This document shows positions 7,499-13,812 of a stretch of 22,699 bases of DNA, one piece after another. This stretch comes from a virus. The number at the start of each line of letters is the position of its first letter. Position 1 is the stretch's first letter. The stretch is taken from IMG/VR virus record IMGVR_UViG_3300021440_000126, positions 1 to 22,699 of that record. The stretch is one strand, 5' to 3'. The notes beneath the pieces are model-generated. The model did not search any database. It was given only the letters and a program-made list of their open reading frames with translations, and had not been told where the DNA came from. The position numbers and the translations under genes were made by a program.

Positions 7499-8279
7499 CG
7501 TTATCATTCCGGCTTACCAGCACCTAAACGAAGTGTTGACATGTCTCACGTCTTTACAGGTATTCGCTAGTAAAACGGTGGACATTCAATTCCTTGTACA
7601 GGACGATTGCAGCCCGTCGCTCGACTTCCGCGCAGTCTTACCGCCGTGCGCGTCGTCAACCGCTAGAAACCCTGTTAATTTGGGTTTTAGCGGTAATTGT
7701 AACGCAGGGGCAGCGCGTGCGAGTGGCGATATTCTATTTTTCGTCAACCAAGACGTGTTTGCAGTCGGCGAAGATGCAGATCATCAGCCGTTATCCCAAA
7801 ATTGGGATATTCACCTCGTAAACGCGTTCACTGATGCACAAGTTGGCATCGTTGGTGCGAAACTGTTGTTTCCTGATGGCAGGGTACAGAATGCGGGGGG
7901 TAAGTTTGACGGTGGGTGTGCTCCGTTCCATATTGGCTTAGGCTACAGCAACCATCGTTATTGGGAAGTTAACACGCCGCAGGAAGTCTCGTGGACGACC
8001 GGCGCGGCATTAGCCATTAGACGCGAATTGTTTAACCAACTCGGCGGCTTTGATACCATCTATGAACGCGGTTATTTTGAAGATGTCGAATTAGCCGTAA
8101 AGGCTCGTTTAGCAGGGTACAAGGTATGGTATGAACCGCGCTGCGTGCTGATCCATCATACAGGCACTAGCGGCGGATCACCTACGTTTGCTAAGAACGC
8201 TGAAACTTTTCGCAAGCGGTGGGTGGACACGAAAATCATCAAGCCGGACATTACAGCGATTAAGGAACGATGGTGGTAG
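7485..8279 (+). CDS. Glycosyltransferase family 2-like (GT-A fold)
   Basis: 264 residues from a TTG start at 7485, supported by GGGAGG at 7473-7478. SVIIPAYQHLNEVLTCLTSL is the classic GT2 opening. VQDDCSP near 38-44 gives the nucleotide-binding Asp pair. NLGFSGNCNAGAARASGD near 64-81 and FFVNQDV near 84-90 correspond to the donor site with its DXD-like acidic residue. WTTGAALAIRRELFNQLGGFD and FEDVELAVKARLAGYKVWY near 195-215 match the acceptor-side ED motif of rhamnosyltransferase-like GT2 enzymes, with a following HH. No membrane anchor, so cytoplasmic. It overlaps the 7160 gene by 14 nt and probably acts with the other two glycosyltransferases on one glycan. Confidence 0.88.
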   Translation: MPTISVIIPAYQHLNEVLTCLTSLQVFASKTVDIQFLVQDDCSPSLDFRAVLPPCASSTARNPVNLGFSGNCNAGAARASGDILFFVNQDVFAVGEDADHQPLSQNWDIHLVNAFTDAQVGIVGAKLLFPDGRVQNAGGKFDGGCAPFHIGLGYSNHRYWEVNTPQEVSWTTGAALAIRRELFNQLGGFDTIYERGYFEDVELAVKARLAGYKVWYEPRCVLIHHTGTSGGSPTFAKNAETFRKRWVDTKIIKPDITAIKERWW

Positions 8280-8287
8280 ACAGTGTG

Positions 8288-8296
8288 TGGTATAAT
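8288..8296 (+). promoter_or_regulatory. Extended -10 promoter, leader unit A
   Basis: TGG (8288-8290) plus TATAAT (8291-8296) is a perfect extended -10, just after the GT2 stop. No good -35 is seen. The bases TGTGGTATAAT are identical to those before the homing endonuclease. It lies 79 nt before ATG 8370 and is followed by a stem-loop. Confidence 0.7.
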
Positions 8297-8313
8297 GGGA
8301 TACAAATAAGGAA

Positions 8314-8343
8314 GCCGTTCGCGGTATGGTTGTACCCAACGGC
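8314..8343 (+). promoter_or_regulatory. 5' leader stem-loop of unit A
   Basis: GCCGTT (8314-8319) pairs with AACGGC (8338-8343), and inside it GGTA (8323-8326) pairs with TACC (8333-8336). The stem begins 17 nt after the -10 and ends 26 nt before ATG 8370. There is no T tract after it, so it is more likely a 5' mRNA structure (stability or translation control) than a terminator. Confidence 0.55.
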
Positions 8344-8369
8344 AGTATGCTTAACGAGGTTTAGCACAC

Positions 8370-10370
8370 ATGAGCAGTTTGCCACAAAAGTTAAAAATCC
8401 TCATCCTCGCAGTTCACTACGAAGTCACAGGGGCGCGGTATATAGCCGACGCGTTCACGCGGTTGGGGCATGATGTTAAAACCTATGGACCATACGCGCG
8501 ATTACAAGACGCGTGGGGTGTTGATGTGCCTATTAAATACAAATGGCATCCTGCTAGCATTATGGAAATAGAACAGGGGGGCAAGCCTGATCTAGTCATT
8601 ATAGCGGATACTACAGCCACATTAGACTATATCCCGAAGTTTTTTCGAGATGTCCCTATTATCAAGTACGTACAAGATAACCACGTTCGCAACGTGCGCG
8701 AAGATCACATAGCGCACTACTTCCTAGCCCACTACCACGGGCAAGCGCAACCGGTGACACAACTGGACGAAACATGGCTCCCGTGTGCTACTGATCCGGT
8801 AGCATTCCCCCCGTCGTCAATCCCGTGGGATATGCGCGATTATGATGTGTGTATGATTGGTGTCATGTATCCACAGCGCGTTAAGCTGATAGAACGCCTA
8901 CGCGCCGAGGGCATCAAGGTATTCGCAGCAACCGGCCTCGTCTACGACGAATACAGAGACGCGTACCACAACAGTCGCATAAGTCTATGCATGAGCGCGG
9001 CGGGTGACGTGGCGCAACGCATATTCGAAACGGCGGGTATGGGCTGCGCTGTTCTGACTGACCACTTGCTAGACTTGGATGATCCCGAAACTGCACGTAA
9101 ACTCGGCTTAGGCGGTTACTTTTATTACGGTGACGAAGAAACCTGTGTGTTGCAAGTAAAAGCCTTACTCGGTGAAGAAAAGATGCTCGCACAGTTTGGC
9201 GCGTTGGCACTTCAGAAGACAGTACGCGAACGGCATACATGGGACGCGCGGTGTCAGGTGGTCGCGGATTGGTATAACGCGAACTATGGAGGCGGTACAA
9301 AACTCATTTACGGCGAAACGTATGAAAGTATGGGGTACAAGGTGACAAAAGCAGTGGCTAATTTTACAGTACAGCAACTTGACGATGAAGTTACTGACCT
9401 TGTGTTCGGCGGTGATAGTATATACGCAGATGACGGTAACAAGGTGATAGACAGCGAAAAGCAACTTTACTTCGATGACGGTACGCCAATTCCACAAGGC
9501 TCAATGTTTTTTAGGCCGGGGCAGGATTTGTTTCCAAAACCGATAGAAGAAATGGAAAAGGAGTACGGGAGTGTGGATATGGTCGAAGCAACAACGGATA
9601 CGGTTTGGAAGAATGGGTCAGCCACATATTCCAAAATTGACATCACTCAAAAACCATCACCTAGACCTTACTTGAACCTTGGTTGCGGCAAAACACATTT
9701 CCCATCCGCGAAACCGGCAGGCCATGAACTCGTAGACGACGCGGTTTACAGTTATCCGCTATGGCTCAACGTAGACAAAGTGGAAGGCGTAGGCGCGGAC
9801 AAAACGTTCGACCTGTTTACGTATCCGTGGCCTCTGCCTTCAAATTCGTTTGACGGCGCGGTGTTGGCACACATCTTGGAGCATGTGCCGCATGAGATTA
9901 AAGAAGCGGATCATAAGCACAATCCTCAATATGTGATTGGCGTTAAAAGTATATCTGAACGGATAGAATATCTTAAAACACTTCAGGACGGTTGGTACGC
10001 TTTCCTCAGCGAACTCTACCGCGTGCTGACACCGGGCGCACTCGTTCACATTGTTAGCCCGTATGGTCACAGTGATGGAGCCATAACTGATCCGAGTCAT
10101 ACACGATACCTGACGATTAACACGTTTACCCACAGCATGACACCGGAAATTAGCGACGGTAGCACGTTCAAGTACAATAATGGCGGCATCAACTTTCAGA
10201 TTGACGGTGAGCCACAATATCGCATTACGGAGATGTTTCACCACCTTGTGCCTACGGCTAACGACTCGCAGGAAGTTGCGGACGCAAAACGCCACCAAAT
10301 GCAGTACGAGATGCAAACGCGCATTAACGTGGTATATGATTTCTACTTGAAGCTAAAGGTTGTCAAATGA
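8370..10370 (+). CDS. CgeB-like glycosyltransferase fused to a SAM methyltransferase-like domain
   Basis: 666 residues in three parts. Residues ~8-310 resemble CgeB-type GT-B glycosyltransferases: KILILAVHYEVTGARYIADA, a central IPWDMRDYDVCMIGVMYPQR, and QRIFETAGMGCAVLTDHL near 215-235, the donor-site helix of this group. Residues ~310-430 are a linker of unknown fold. Residues ~430-570 resemble a class I SAM-dependent methyltransferase: LNLGCGK (motif I, ~433), a following VDKVEGVGADKTFDL, WPLPSNSFDGAVLAHILEHV near 487-506, then LYRVLTPGALVHIVSPYG. The protein could add a sugar and methylate it. ATG 8370 has GAGG at 8356-8359. It has its own promoter and leader hairpin, and overlaps the next gene by 4 nt. 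Confidence 0.82.
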   Translation: MSSLPQKLKILILAVHYEVTGARYIADAFTRLGHDVKTYGPYARLQDAWGVDVPIKYKWHPASIMEIEQGGKPDLVIIADTTATLDYIPKFFRDVPIIKYVQDNHVRNVREDHIAHYFLAHYHGQAQPVTQLDETWLPCATDPVAFPPSSIPWDMRDYDVCMIGVMYPQRVKLIERLRAEGIKVFAATGLVYDEYRDAYHNSRISLCMSAAGDVAQRIFETAGMGCAVLTDHLLDLDDPETARKLGLGGYFYYGDEETCVLQVKALLGEEKMLAQFGALALQKTVRERHTWDARCQVVADWYNANYGGGTKLIYGETYESMGYKVTKAVANFTVQQLDDEVTDLVFGGDSIYADDGNKVIDSEKQLYFDDGTPIPQGSMFFRPGQDLFPKPIEEMEKEYGSVDMVEATTDTVWKNGSATYSKIDITQKPSPRPYLNLGCGKTHFPSAKPAGHELVDDAVYSYPLWLNVDKVEGVGADKTFDLFTYPWPLPSNSFDGAVLAHILEHVPHEIKEADHKHNPQYVIGVKSISERIEYLKTLQDGWYAFLSELYRVLTPGALVHIVSPYGHSDGAITDPSHTRYLTINTFTHSMTPEISDGSTFKYNNGGINFQIDGEPQYRITEMFHHLVPTANDSQEVADAKRHQMQYEMQTRINVVYDFYLKLKVVK

Positions 10371-10636
10371 ACGAGATCATAGCCGAGTATCTTGCAGATG
10401 CAACAAAGGTGACAGATACGGAGCCTAATAAAGGGTATGACGAAGTCGCAATGTTTTACAACGAAAATGACCATGAAGGATCGGATGCTTTTATGGGAAA
10501 AAACGGGGCTTATGGAACGCATCCTATCGTCCTTACCAAAGCAGACATTGACCGCTTACAGAAAGGCGGTGAAATGATCGTGTGGGGGCAGGGCGAATAT
10601 AGTGTAATCATATTCTACAGAGAAAGTTTACCATAA
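10367..10636 (+). CDS. Hypothetical 89-residue protein
   Basis: ATG 10367 overlaps the methyltransferase fusion by 4 nt (ATGA) and its stop shares a base with the next ATG, so it is translated as part of the unit. The protein is acidic at the N-terminus (MNEIIAEYLADATKVTDTEP) and ends in a beta-rich stretch (GEMIVWGQGEYSVIIFYRE). No membrane segment or catalytic motif is seen. It is the last gene before tail morphogenesis genes resume, so it could belong to either block. I do not recognise it. Confidence 0.55.
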   Translation: MNEIIAEYLADATKVTDTEPNKGYDEVAMFYNENDHEGSDAFMGKNGAYGTHPIVLTKADIDRLQKGGEMIVWGQGEYSVIIFYRESLP

Positions 10637-11028
10637 TGTCTGTCACAATGACCGTCAACGGACTCGACGCGGTACAAGCGTGGGCTTCCGAGCTACATAC
10701 CACCATGACACAAGCGGCAGCGGCAGCGGTGTTAGACGTGAGCCAAGACGTTGCATCTAAAGTCGAAATTGCTATGCCGGTGGATACCGGGTGGGCGCAA
10801 GCACGGTGGGGCAATCCTGAGATGTACGGCTTTTGGGAAGTCAGCGACGATGGGTTGCAAATTGAGCAGGGCAGCGACTTATCTATGATTGATAAGTATG
10901 AGTACATCATCCGCCTGAATGAAGGCAGCAGTCAACAAGCGCCTGCGGGTTTCATTGACGTGTTAGCCGAAAACGGCGGTGATAAACTGGAAGCGCAGTT
11001 GAACGAGATAGCCGATAGGGTGGACTAA
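10636..11028 (+). CDS. HK97 gp10-like tail completion protein
   Basis: 130 residues with the family's features in order: a helical start (LDAVQAWASELHTTMTQAAAAAV), the turn MPVDTGWAQARW near 52-63 (family consensus 'vPvdTG.L..s'), and YIIRLNEGSSQQAPAGFID near 91-109, the well-known '...lEyGTSkqaPagFi' end of the HK97 gp10 family. These proteins join the tail terminator to the head-tail connector. It normally sits next to the stopper gene. Here 4.7 kb of accessory genes separate them. It overlaps both neighbours by one base, so it is tightly coupled in the tail operon. Confidence 0.82.
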   Translation: MSVTMTVNGLDAVQAWASELHTTMTQAAAAAVLDVSQDVASKVEIAMPVDTGWAQARWGNPEMYGFWEVSDDGLQIEQGSDLSMIDKYEYIIRLNEGSSQQAPAGFIDVLAENGGDKLEAQLNEIADRVD

Positions 11029-11552
11029 TGACAACGGTACACGTAACAAGTGATTTCAACGTAGAGGCATCTATCAACGCCGCCCTACAAACCGCGTTTA
11101 ATGCCGTTTCTATGCCTGCGTGGTTGTCAACGCCTGCGGTTGTCTACGATTGGCCTGAAATCACCGCAAATACGCCTTGCTTCTCGATTATCCACTACAC
11201 CAACGCGTTATCCGATAACTATCAAGGGCGTGGCGACGGGGCGGGTAATAGCACGGTTCGCGCAAGCGGGTTGATGGAGGTGAGCGCATGGGTATCACGC
11301 GATCAGAAGTACAACGGGCAGGATGTATGGGCGGCACGTATTCGTTTCATGGAGGGCATGATTAACAGTGTGTTTACCGCTAATCCGGTGATCCTGATTA
11401 AAGACTATATGACTTCGCAAACGTCACCAACTGCCACCGCGTACAAGGTAAACATGAAAAACGTTAACTTTATTCAGGTGGCGGATGATCCGAACCCGGC
11501 TATCAGAAGGCGGAAAGCGTTGATTAGCTACTTTTGGGACTTGAGGGCATAA
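11028..11552 (+). CDS. Probable tail terminator protein
   Basis: 174 residues. Position directly after the gp10-like gene and before the tail tube gene is that of the tail terminator (lambda gpU / HK97 gp10-adjacent) proteins. The sequence shows a helical start (VEASINAALQTAFNAVSMPAW), then alternating beta strands, with LSTPAVVYDWPEITANTPCF near 34-53, a pattern of 'P.V..gw...P...tPcFsV' seen in minor tail proteins of this type. It ends YFWDLRA. The terminator ring caps the growing tail tube and fixes its length. No motif is decisive, so this rests on order plus overall pattern. Confidence 0.6.
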   Translation: MTTVHVTSDFNVEASINAALQTAFNAVSMPAWLSTPAVVYDWPEITANTPCFSIIHYTNALSDNYQGRGDGAGNSTVRASGLMEVSAWVSRDQKYNGQDVWAARIRFMEGMINSVFTANPVILIKDYMTSQTSPTATAYKVNMKNVNFIQVADDPNPAIRRRKALISYFWDLRA

Positions 11553-11553
11553 G

Positions 11554-11805
11554 ATGTATGTACTTGTAGAAAAAGAAGATATTGGGACATTGTTTTTCGG
11601 GATATTCAGTTCCACTGAAAAGGCAAAAGAAGCTCTTGAGCAATATTTTGATGCTATCCAAATCGAAGGACAAGCGATCATGAAACCCACGTATAAATAC
11701 GAAGACGCGGGCTACGGGTGTTTTAAGGTGTTTATATCAGGGTGGGGTGAATCAGTGTATGAACTGTTATTACCACCAATCGATCAGTATTATGAAGATA
11801 AGTAA
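11554..11805 (+). CDS. Hypothetical 83-residue protein
   Basis: ATG 11554 follows the terminator gene stop (11550-11552) by one base. A GAGG sequence (11543-11546) inside the end of that gene can serve as ribosome site. The protein is acidic and tyrosine-rich, with a helix around TEKAKEALEQYFDAIQIEG and a beta-rich end (YGCFKVFISGWGESVYELL). No known family recognised. Its base composition is slightly more A/T-rich than its neighbours, and it is followed by an intrinsic terminator, both hinting at an inserted small accessory gene between tail terminator and tail tube. Confidence 0.5.
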   Translation: MYVLVEKEDIGTLFFGIFSSTEKAKEALEQYFDAIQIEGQAIMKPTYKYEDAGYGCFKVFISGWGESVYELLLPPIDQYYEDK

Positions 11806-11845
11806 TTAACCGCATTTCGCGGATTACACAATAATCGGTAAGAAT

Positions 11846-11874
11846 AACACTCGCATAAGCGGGTGTTTTGTTTT
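11846..11874 (+). terminator. Intrinsic terminator or attenuator before the tail tube gene
   Basis: AACACTCGC (11846-11854), loop ATAA, GCGGGTGTT (11859-11867): a 9-bp stem with one T-G pair, running into TTTTGTTTT (11866-11874), an interrupted T tract. A weaker CCGC/GCGG hairpin precedes it near 11810-11825. This is a credible Rho-independent terminator inside the tail operon, right before the AGGAGA ribosome site of the next gene. No promoter for the following gene is seen, so read-through or antitermination would be needed. Confidence 0.7.
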
Positions 11875-11886
11875 AGGAGAATAGAC

Positions 11887-12366
11887 ATGTCTGAAGTACG
11901 CGTTTTCGCTGAGGGTACTTTTCGAATTGTGCAAGCAAGCGCAACCGGGCGCTCATGGGCAACCGGAAGCGCACCGCCGAGTGCTTTGATGGCTTTTGTA
12001 CAGAACGGGTTTTCGTTTACCAGCGCCCAAACGGTGACAACGATTATGGATCGCGGTATCCCGGATCATCAGAAAATCACTGAAAAAGCACCTATTAAGG
12101 TGACGATGAGCCAATTGCTCACGAACCAAACTGGACAGTTGCCAATGGTGACGTTGACTGCGAGTGGCACAACCGTTCCAATGGTTCATGCTGAGTGGAA
12201 ACAATTGGCGGGTGAAGTCGGCGCAGGTAGCGCGGTATATTACCAATTTTACGGCGTGGCAACTGAGTCGTTCAAAGCCACTGAAGACAGCAAGGGCAAT
12301 AAGGGCGATTACTCGTTCGTGTGCCTCGGCTACACAGGACCGACGGGTTCTGGGTTTTTGTCGTGA
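11887..12366 (+). CDS. Probable major tail tube protein
   Basis: The start is ATG 11887, with AGGAGA 7 nt upstream. The open frame continues to 11863 but only through the terminator. 159 residues, beta-rich, with FAEGTFRIVQASATGRSW at the N-terminus, KITEKAPIKVTMSQLLT near 60-76 (a strand and loop like 'dg...i.v.....' in tube proteins), and a C-terminal YSFVCLGYTGPTGSGF. Length and composition fit a siphovirus tail tube subunit. It lies between the tail terminator and the chaperones, where the tube gene belongs. The next gene is another candidate, so which one is the tube is uncertain. Confidence 0.55.
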   Translation: MSEVRVFAEGTFRIVQASATGRSWATGSAPPSALMAFVQNGFSFTSAQTVTTIMDRGIPDHQKITEKAPIKVTMSQLLTNQTGQLPMVTLTASGTTVPMVHAEWKQLAGEVGAGSAVYYQFYGVATESFKATEDSKGNKGDYSFVCLGYTGPTGSGFLS

Positions 12367-12395
12367 CAATAATTGTCTCTGTATAGGAGGCTATT

Positions 12396-12797
12396 ATGCC
12401 TGAAGCCTTTAGTTGGATGGAGGGTAACATTTGGATATACACGGGCAATGCCGCGCCTGCTACATCCGCCGTGTTTGCCCTCGCCAAAGATAGCAAGCTC
12501 AACGTTACACGCGGGTGGGACAATCGCGCCGCCGCAAACGGCACGTATTACGACCACCTGACAGGCCAACGCGCGGATGTGTCGATTGGACTTGTGTACA
12601 CGGTGGACGCAACCATTGCGAAAATCCACGAAAGCGCAACAGCGGTACACATGAAGTTCTTGCAGACAAATGCCATCGGTTCCGGTGGCTATTTTCTTTA
12701 CAGTGGGCGCATTGACTCGCTGCAATATGCGGGTAATGAGAAAATGCCCTTTATGTACACAGTAGCCATTCACGCGAATGCGTGGTCGGCTTTTTAG
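12396..12797 (+). CDS. Tail protein, second tail-tube-like candidate
   Basis: 133 residues with a strong ATAGGAGG ribosome site (12383-12390) and ATG 12396. Beta-rich: FSWMEGNIWIYTGNAAPATS opening, AKDSKLNVTRGWDNRAA near 30-46, ADVSIGLVYTVDATIAKI near 60-77, and a closing SGRIDSLQYAGNEKMPFMYT. The pattern 'l.v..g.d.......y......G...v.v.....' resembles small tail tube proteins, so this may be the true tube or a paired minor tail protein. A 13-base inverted repeat, GACAATAATTGTC (12365-12377), lies just upstream of the ribosome site. It is followed after 8 nt by the chaperone gene. Confidence 0.5.
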   Translation: MPEAFSWMEGNIWIYTGNAAPATSAVFALAKDSKLNVTRGWDNRAAANGTYYDHLTGQRADVSIGLVYTVDATIAKIHESATAVHMKFLQTNAIGSGGYFLYSGRIDSLQYAGNEKMPFMYTVAIHANAWSAF

Positions 12798-12805
12798 GAG
12801 TTTTG

Positions 12806-13276
12806 ATGACTAAAAAAACAGACGCGCCAACCGCGCAACCTATCCCACTGGCAACTTTAGCGGACTTGGAATGTGCGACGATTACAGTAGAAATCGAATT
12901 ATCGGACGGCGTACCGTTACTCGTGCCGTGCAAGCTTATCCCGCAGTGGAAACTTGTACAAATTGGTAGTGTTGTGCCGAACGCGCAGCCGCCGCTTGTG
13001 GACTATGCCGCAGGTGGTAAGCCCGTTTACAACTACAGCGACCCCGGCTATATCGCCGCGCAAATGGAAGTGAACTTTAGGCGTAACTGCTTACAACTTG
13101 CCGCGATGATCCAAATTGAGATACCCGATGCGGACACCAATGAAAAACGCGCCGATTACATCCGTGATAACTTTGATCCGCGTGTAACGGAAGGGTTAGC
13201 TGGCATCATTAACCAGCAAATAGAGAGAGTGAAGGCGCGTATATTGACACGCGCCGAAACGTTTCTCGGAGGATGA
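12806..13276 (+). CDS. Tail assembly chaperone, G-like (upstream frame)
   Basis: ATG 12806 with AGGAG at 12796-12800 gives 156 residues. An in-frame upstream GTG overlaps the previous gene and is rejected. The protein has a beta-rich first part ending LVPCKLIPQWKLVQIGSVV, then helices (GYIAAQMEVNFRRNCLQLA; EKRADYIRDNFDPRVTEGL; AGIINQQIERVKARILTRA). Position right before the T-like frame and the tape measure, plus this layout, fits the G chaperone that coats the tape measure during tail assembly. The stop at 13274-13276 directly follows a GGAGGA sequence, and the +1 frame is open across this end, pointing to programmed frameshifting. Confidence 0.7.
   Translation: MTKKTDAPTAQPIPLATLADLECATITVEIELSDGVPLLVPCKLIPQWKLVQIGSVVPNAQPPLVDYAAGGKPVYNYSDPGYIAAQMEVNFRRNCLQLAAMIQIEIPDADTNEKRADYIRDNFDPRVTEGLAGIINQQIERVKARILTRAETFLGG
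13248..13276 (+). promoter_or_regulatory. Probable +1 programmed frameshift region
   Basis: The T-like frame (+1 relative to G) is open from 13248 (after TGA 13245-13247) to 13493, so any shift must occur in 13248-13276. The codons read ACG TTT CTC GGA GGA TGA. TTT followed by C (13262-13265) lets tRNA-Phe slip from UUU to UUC. An internal SD-like GGAGGA abuts the stop. The shifted product continues ETF-SEDELSILQLCDRYGW, a smooth sequence. The T frame has no good start codon: TTG 13287 is 14 nt from GGAGG. Confidence 0.5.
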
Positions 13277-13286
13277 ACTTTCCATC

Positions 13287-13493
13287 TTGCAACTGTGCGA
13301 CCGCTATGGGTGGACTTACGCACAGTGGTATGCACTGTCTGAAAATGAGCAAATTGACAGACTCGCCTATGAACAGCGGCGGAAATATTTCCTCGAACAA
13401 ATTGACAAGAGTTTCATTGACCGCATAGACAGCGGGCAAGCGATAGAACACACCGCCTACATTATGAACCTGATTGAATTGTACGCACGATAG
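13287..13493 (+). CDS. Tail assembly chaperone, T-like frame
   Basis: The frame is open from 13248 to the stop at 13491-13493. As an independent gene it could start only at TTG 13287 (68 residues), which lacks a well-spaced ribosome site. I think it is made mainly as a G-T fusion through +1 frameshifting. Conserved-looking content is LQLCDRYGWTYAQWYALS and IDRLAYEQRRKYFLEQID, which matches the usual 'la..fgw..e.v..Ls..e...L' layout of T-type tail chaperones. It binds the tape measure and tube subunits during tail assembly. The following genes are a small membrane protein and a homing endonuclease, both inserted before the tape measure. Confidence 0.6.
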   Translation: MQLCDRYGWTYAQWYALSENEQIDRLAYEQRRKYFLEQIDKSFIDRIDSGQAIEHTAYIMNLIELYAR

Positions 13494-13501
13494 GGGGCAC
13501 C

Positions 13502-13726
13502 ATGAAAACGCTTATCACGATACTCGGCGCGTTGGCACTTGTCGGCGGTATTTTGCTATTTGGCGCAGCGCTGCTCACGCCGTCGCAATACCCGCTTGCA
13601 AGCGCGTCAGCAATTCAGCTTTCGCAGGTTTATGCACAAGCCACCTATTACGCGGTGCTTTCTGTTGCCGCTTTTGTGTTCGCCGGTGTGCTACTGATTG
13701 CAACAAACGATGACAGCGAAGCGTGA
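13502..13726 (+). CDS. Small two-helix membrane protein
   Basis: 74 residues with AGGGGG (13492-13497) before ATG 13502. Two hydrophobic segments: residues ~4-26 (LITILGALALVGGILLFGAA) and ~48-67 (YYAVLSVAAFVFAGVLLIAT), joined by a Ser/Ala/Gln-rich loop, and an acidic end NDDSEA. The topology is holin-like or that of a small moron membrane protein. Holins normally sit by the endolysin, whereas this gene sits between the tail chaperone and the tape measure. It is 8 nt after the T-like frame, so it is co-transcribed with tail genes. Possible roles are holin, superinfection exclusion, or a membrane partner for DNA ejection. I cannot choose. Confidence 0.6.
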   Translation: MKTLITILGALALVGGILLFGAALLTPSQYPLASASAIQLSQVYAQATYYAVLSVAAFVFAGVLLIATNDDSEA

Positions 13727-13739
13727 TTTGTGGTATAAT
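13710..13739 (+). promoter_or_regulatory. Promoter, leader unit B (homing endonuclease)
   Basis: TGG (13731-13733) plus TATAAT (13734-13739) is a perfect extended -10. ATGACA (13710-13715) is a 5/6 -35 match with an 18-bp spacer. It overlaps the end of the membrane protein gene and lies 79 nt before ATG 13813, the same distance as in unit A. Confidence 0.72.
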
Positions 13740-13755
13740 TGATGGAATAAAAAGT

Positions 13756-13786
13756 GACACCCGCACTACGCAAATAGTCGGGTGTC
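13756..13786 (+). promoter_or_regulatory. 5' leader stem-loop of unit B
   Basis: GACACCCG (13756-13763) pairs perfectly with CGGGTGTC (13779-13786). After a single bulged C, ACTA (13765-13768) pairs with TAGT (13775-13778), leaving a CGCAAA loop: 12 pairs in all. It begins 16 nt after the -10 and ends 26 nt before the ATG. No T tract follows. The downstream TTAGCA-3nt-ATG is also found at unit A. Confidence 0.6.
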
Positions 13787-13812
13787 TGAGTAGCTAAAAG
13801 GACTTAGCAACT

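Noticed and set aside
8914-9300. Minus-strand open frame of 128 codons opposite the CgeB-like domain
   Set aside because: Antisense shadow; Arg/Pro/Ser-rich without domain features.
9840-10316. Long minus-strand open frame (158 codons) opposite the methyltransferase domain
   Set aside because: It lies fully antisense to a well-supported coding region, has no ribosome site and yields a Cys/His/Val-rich sequence typical of a reverse-frame shadow.
12365-12377. Inverted repeat GACAATAATTGTC as an operator or terminator
   Set aside because: Short, with a 5-bp stem and no T tract, and overlapping a stop codon. Too weak to call as a site alone.
13273-13428. ATG at 13273 after GGAGG opening a third frame of about 51 codons
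   Set aside because: The ribosome site is adjacent to, not spaced from, the ATG, and the product (MNFPSCNCATAMGG...) is low-quality Ser/Thr/Met-rich sequence overlapping the convincing T-like frame.
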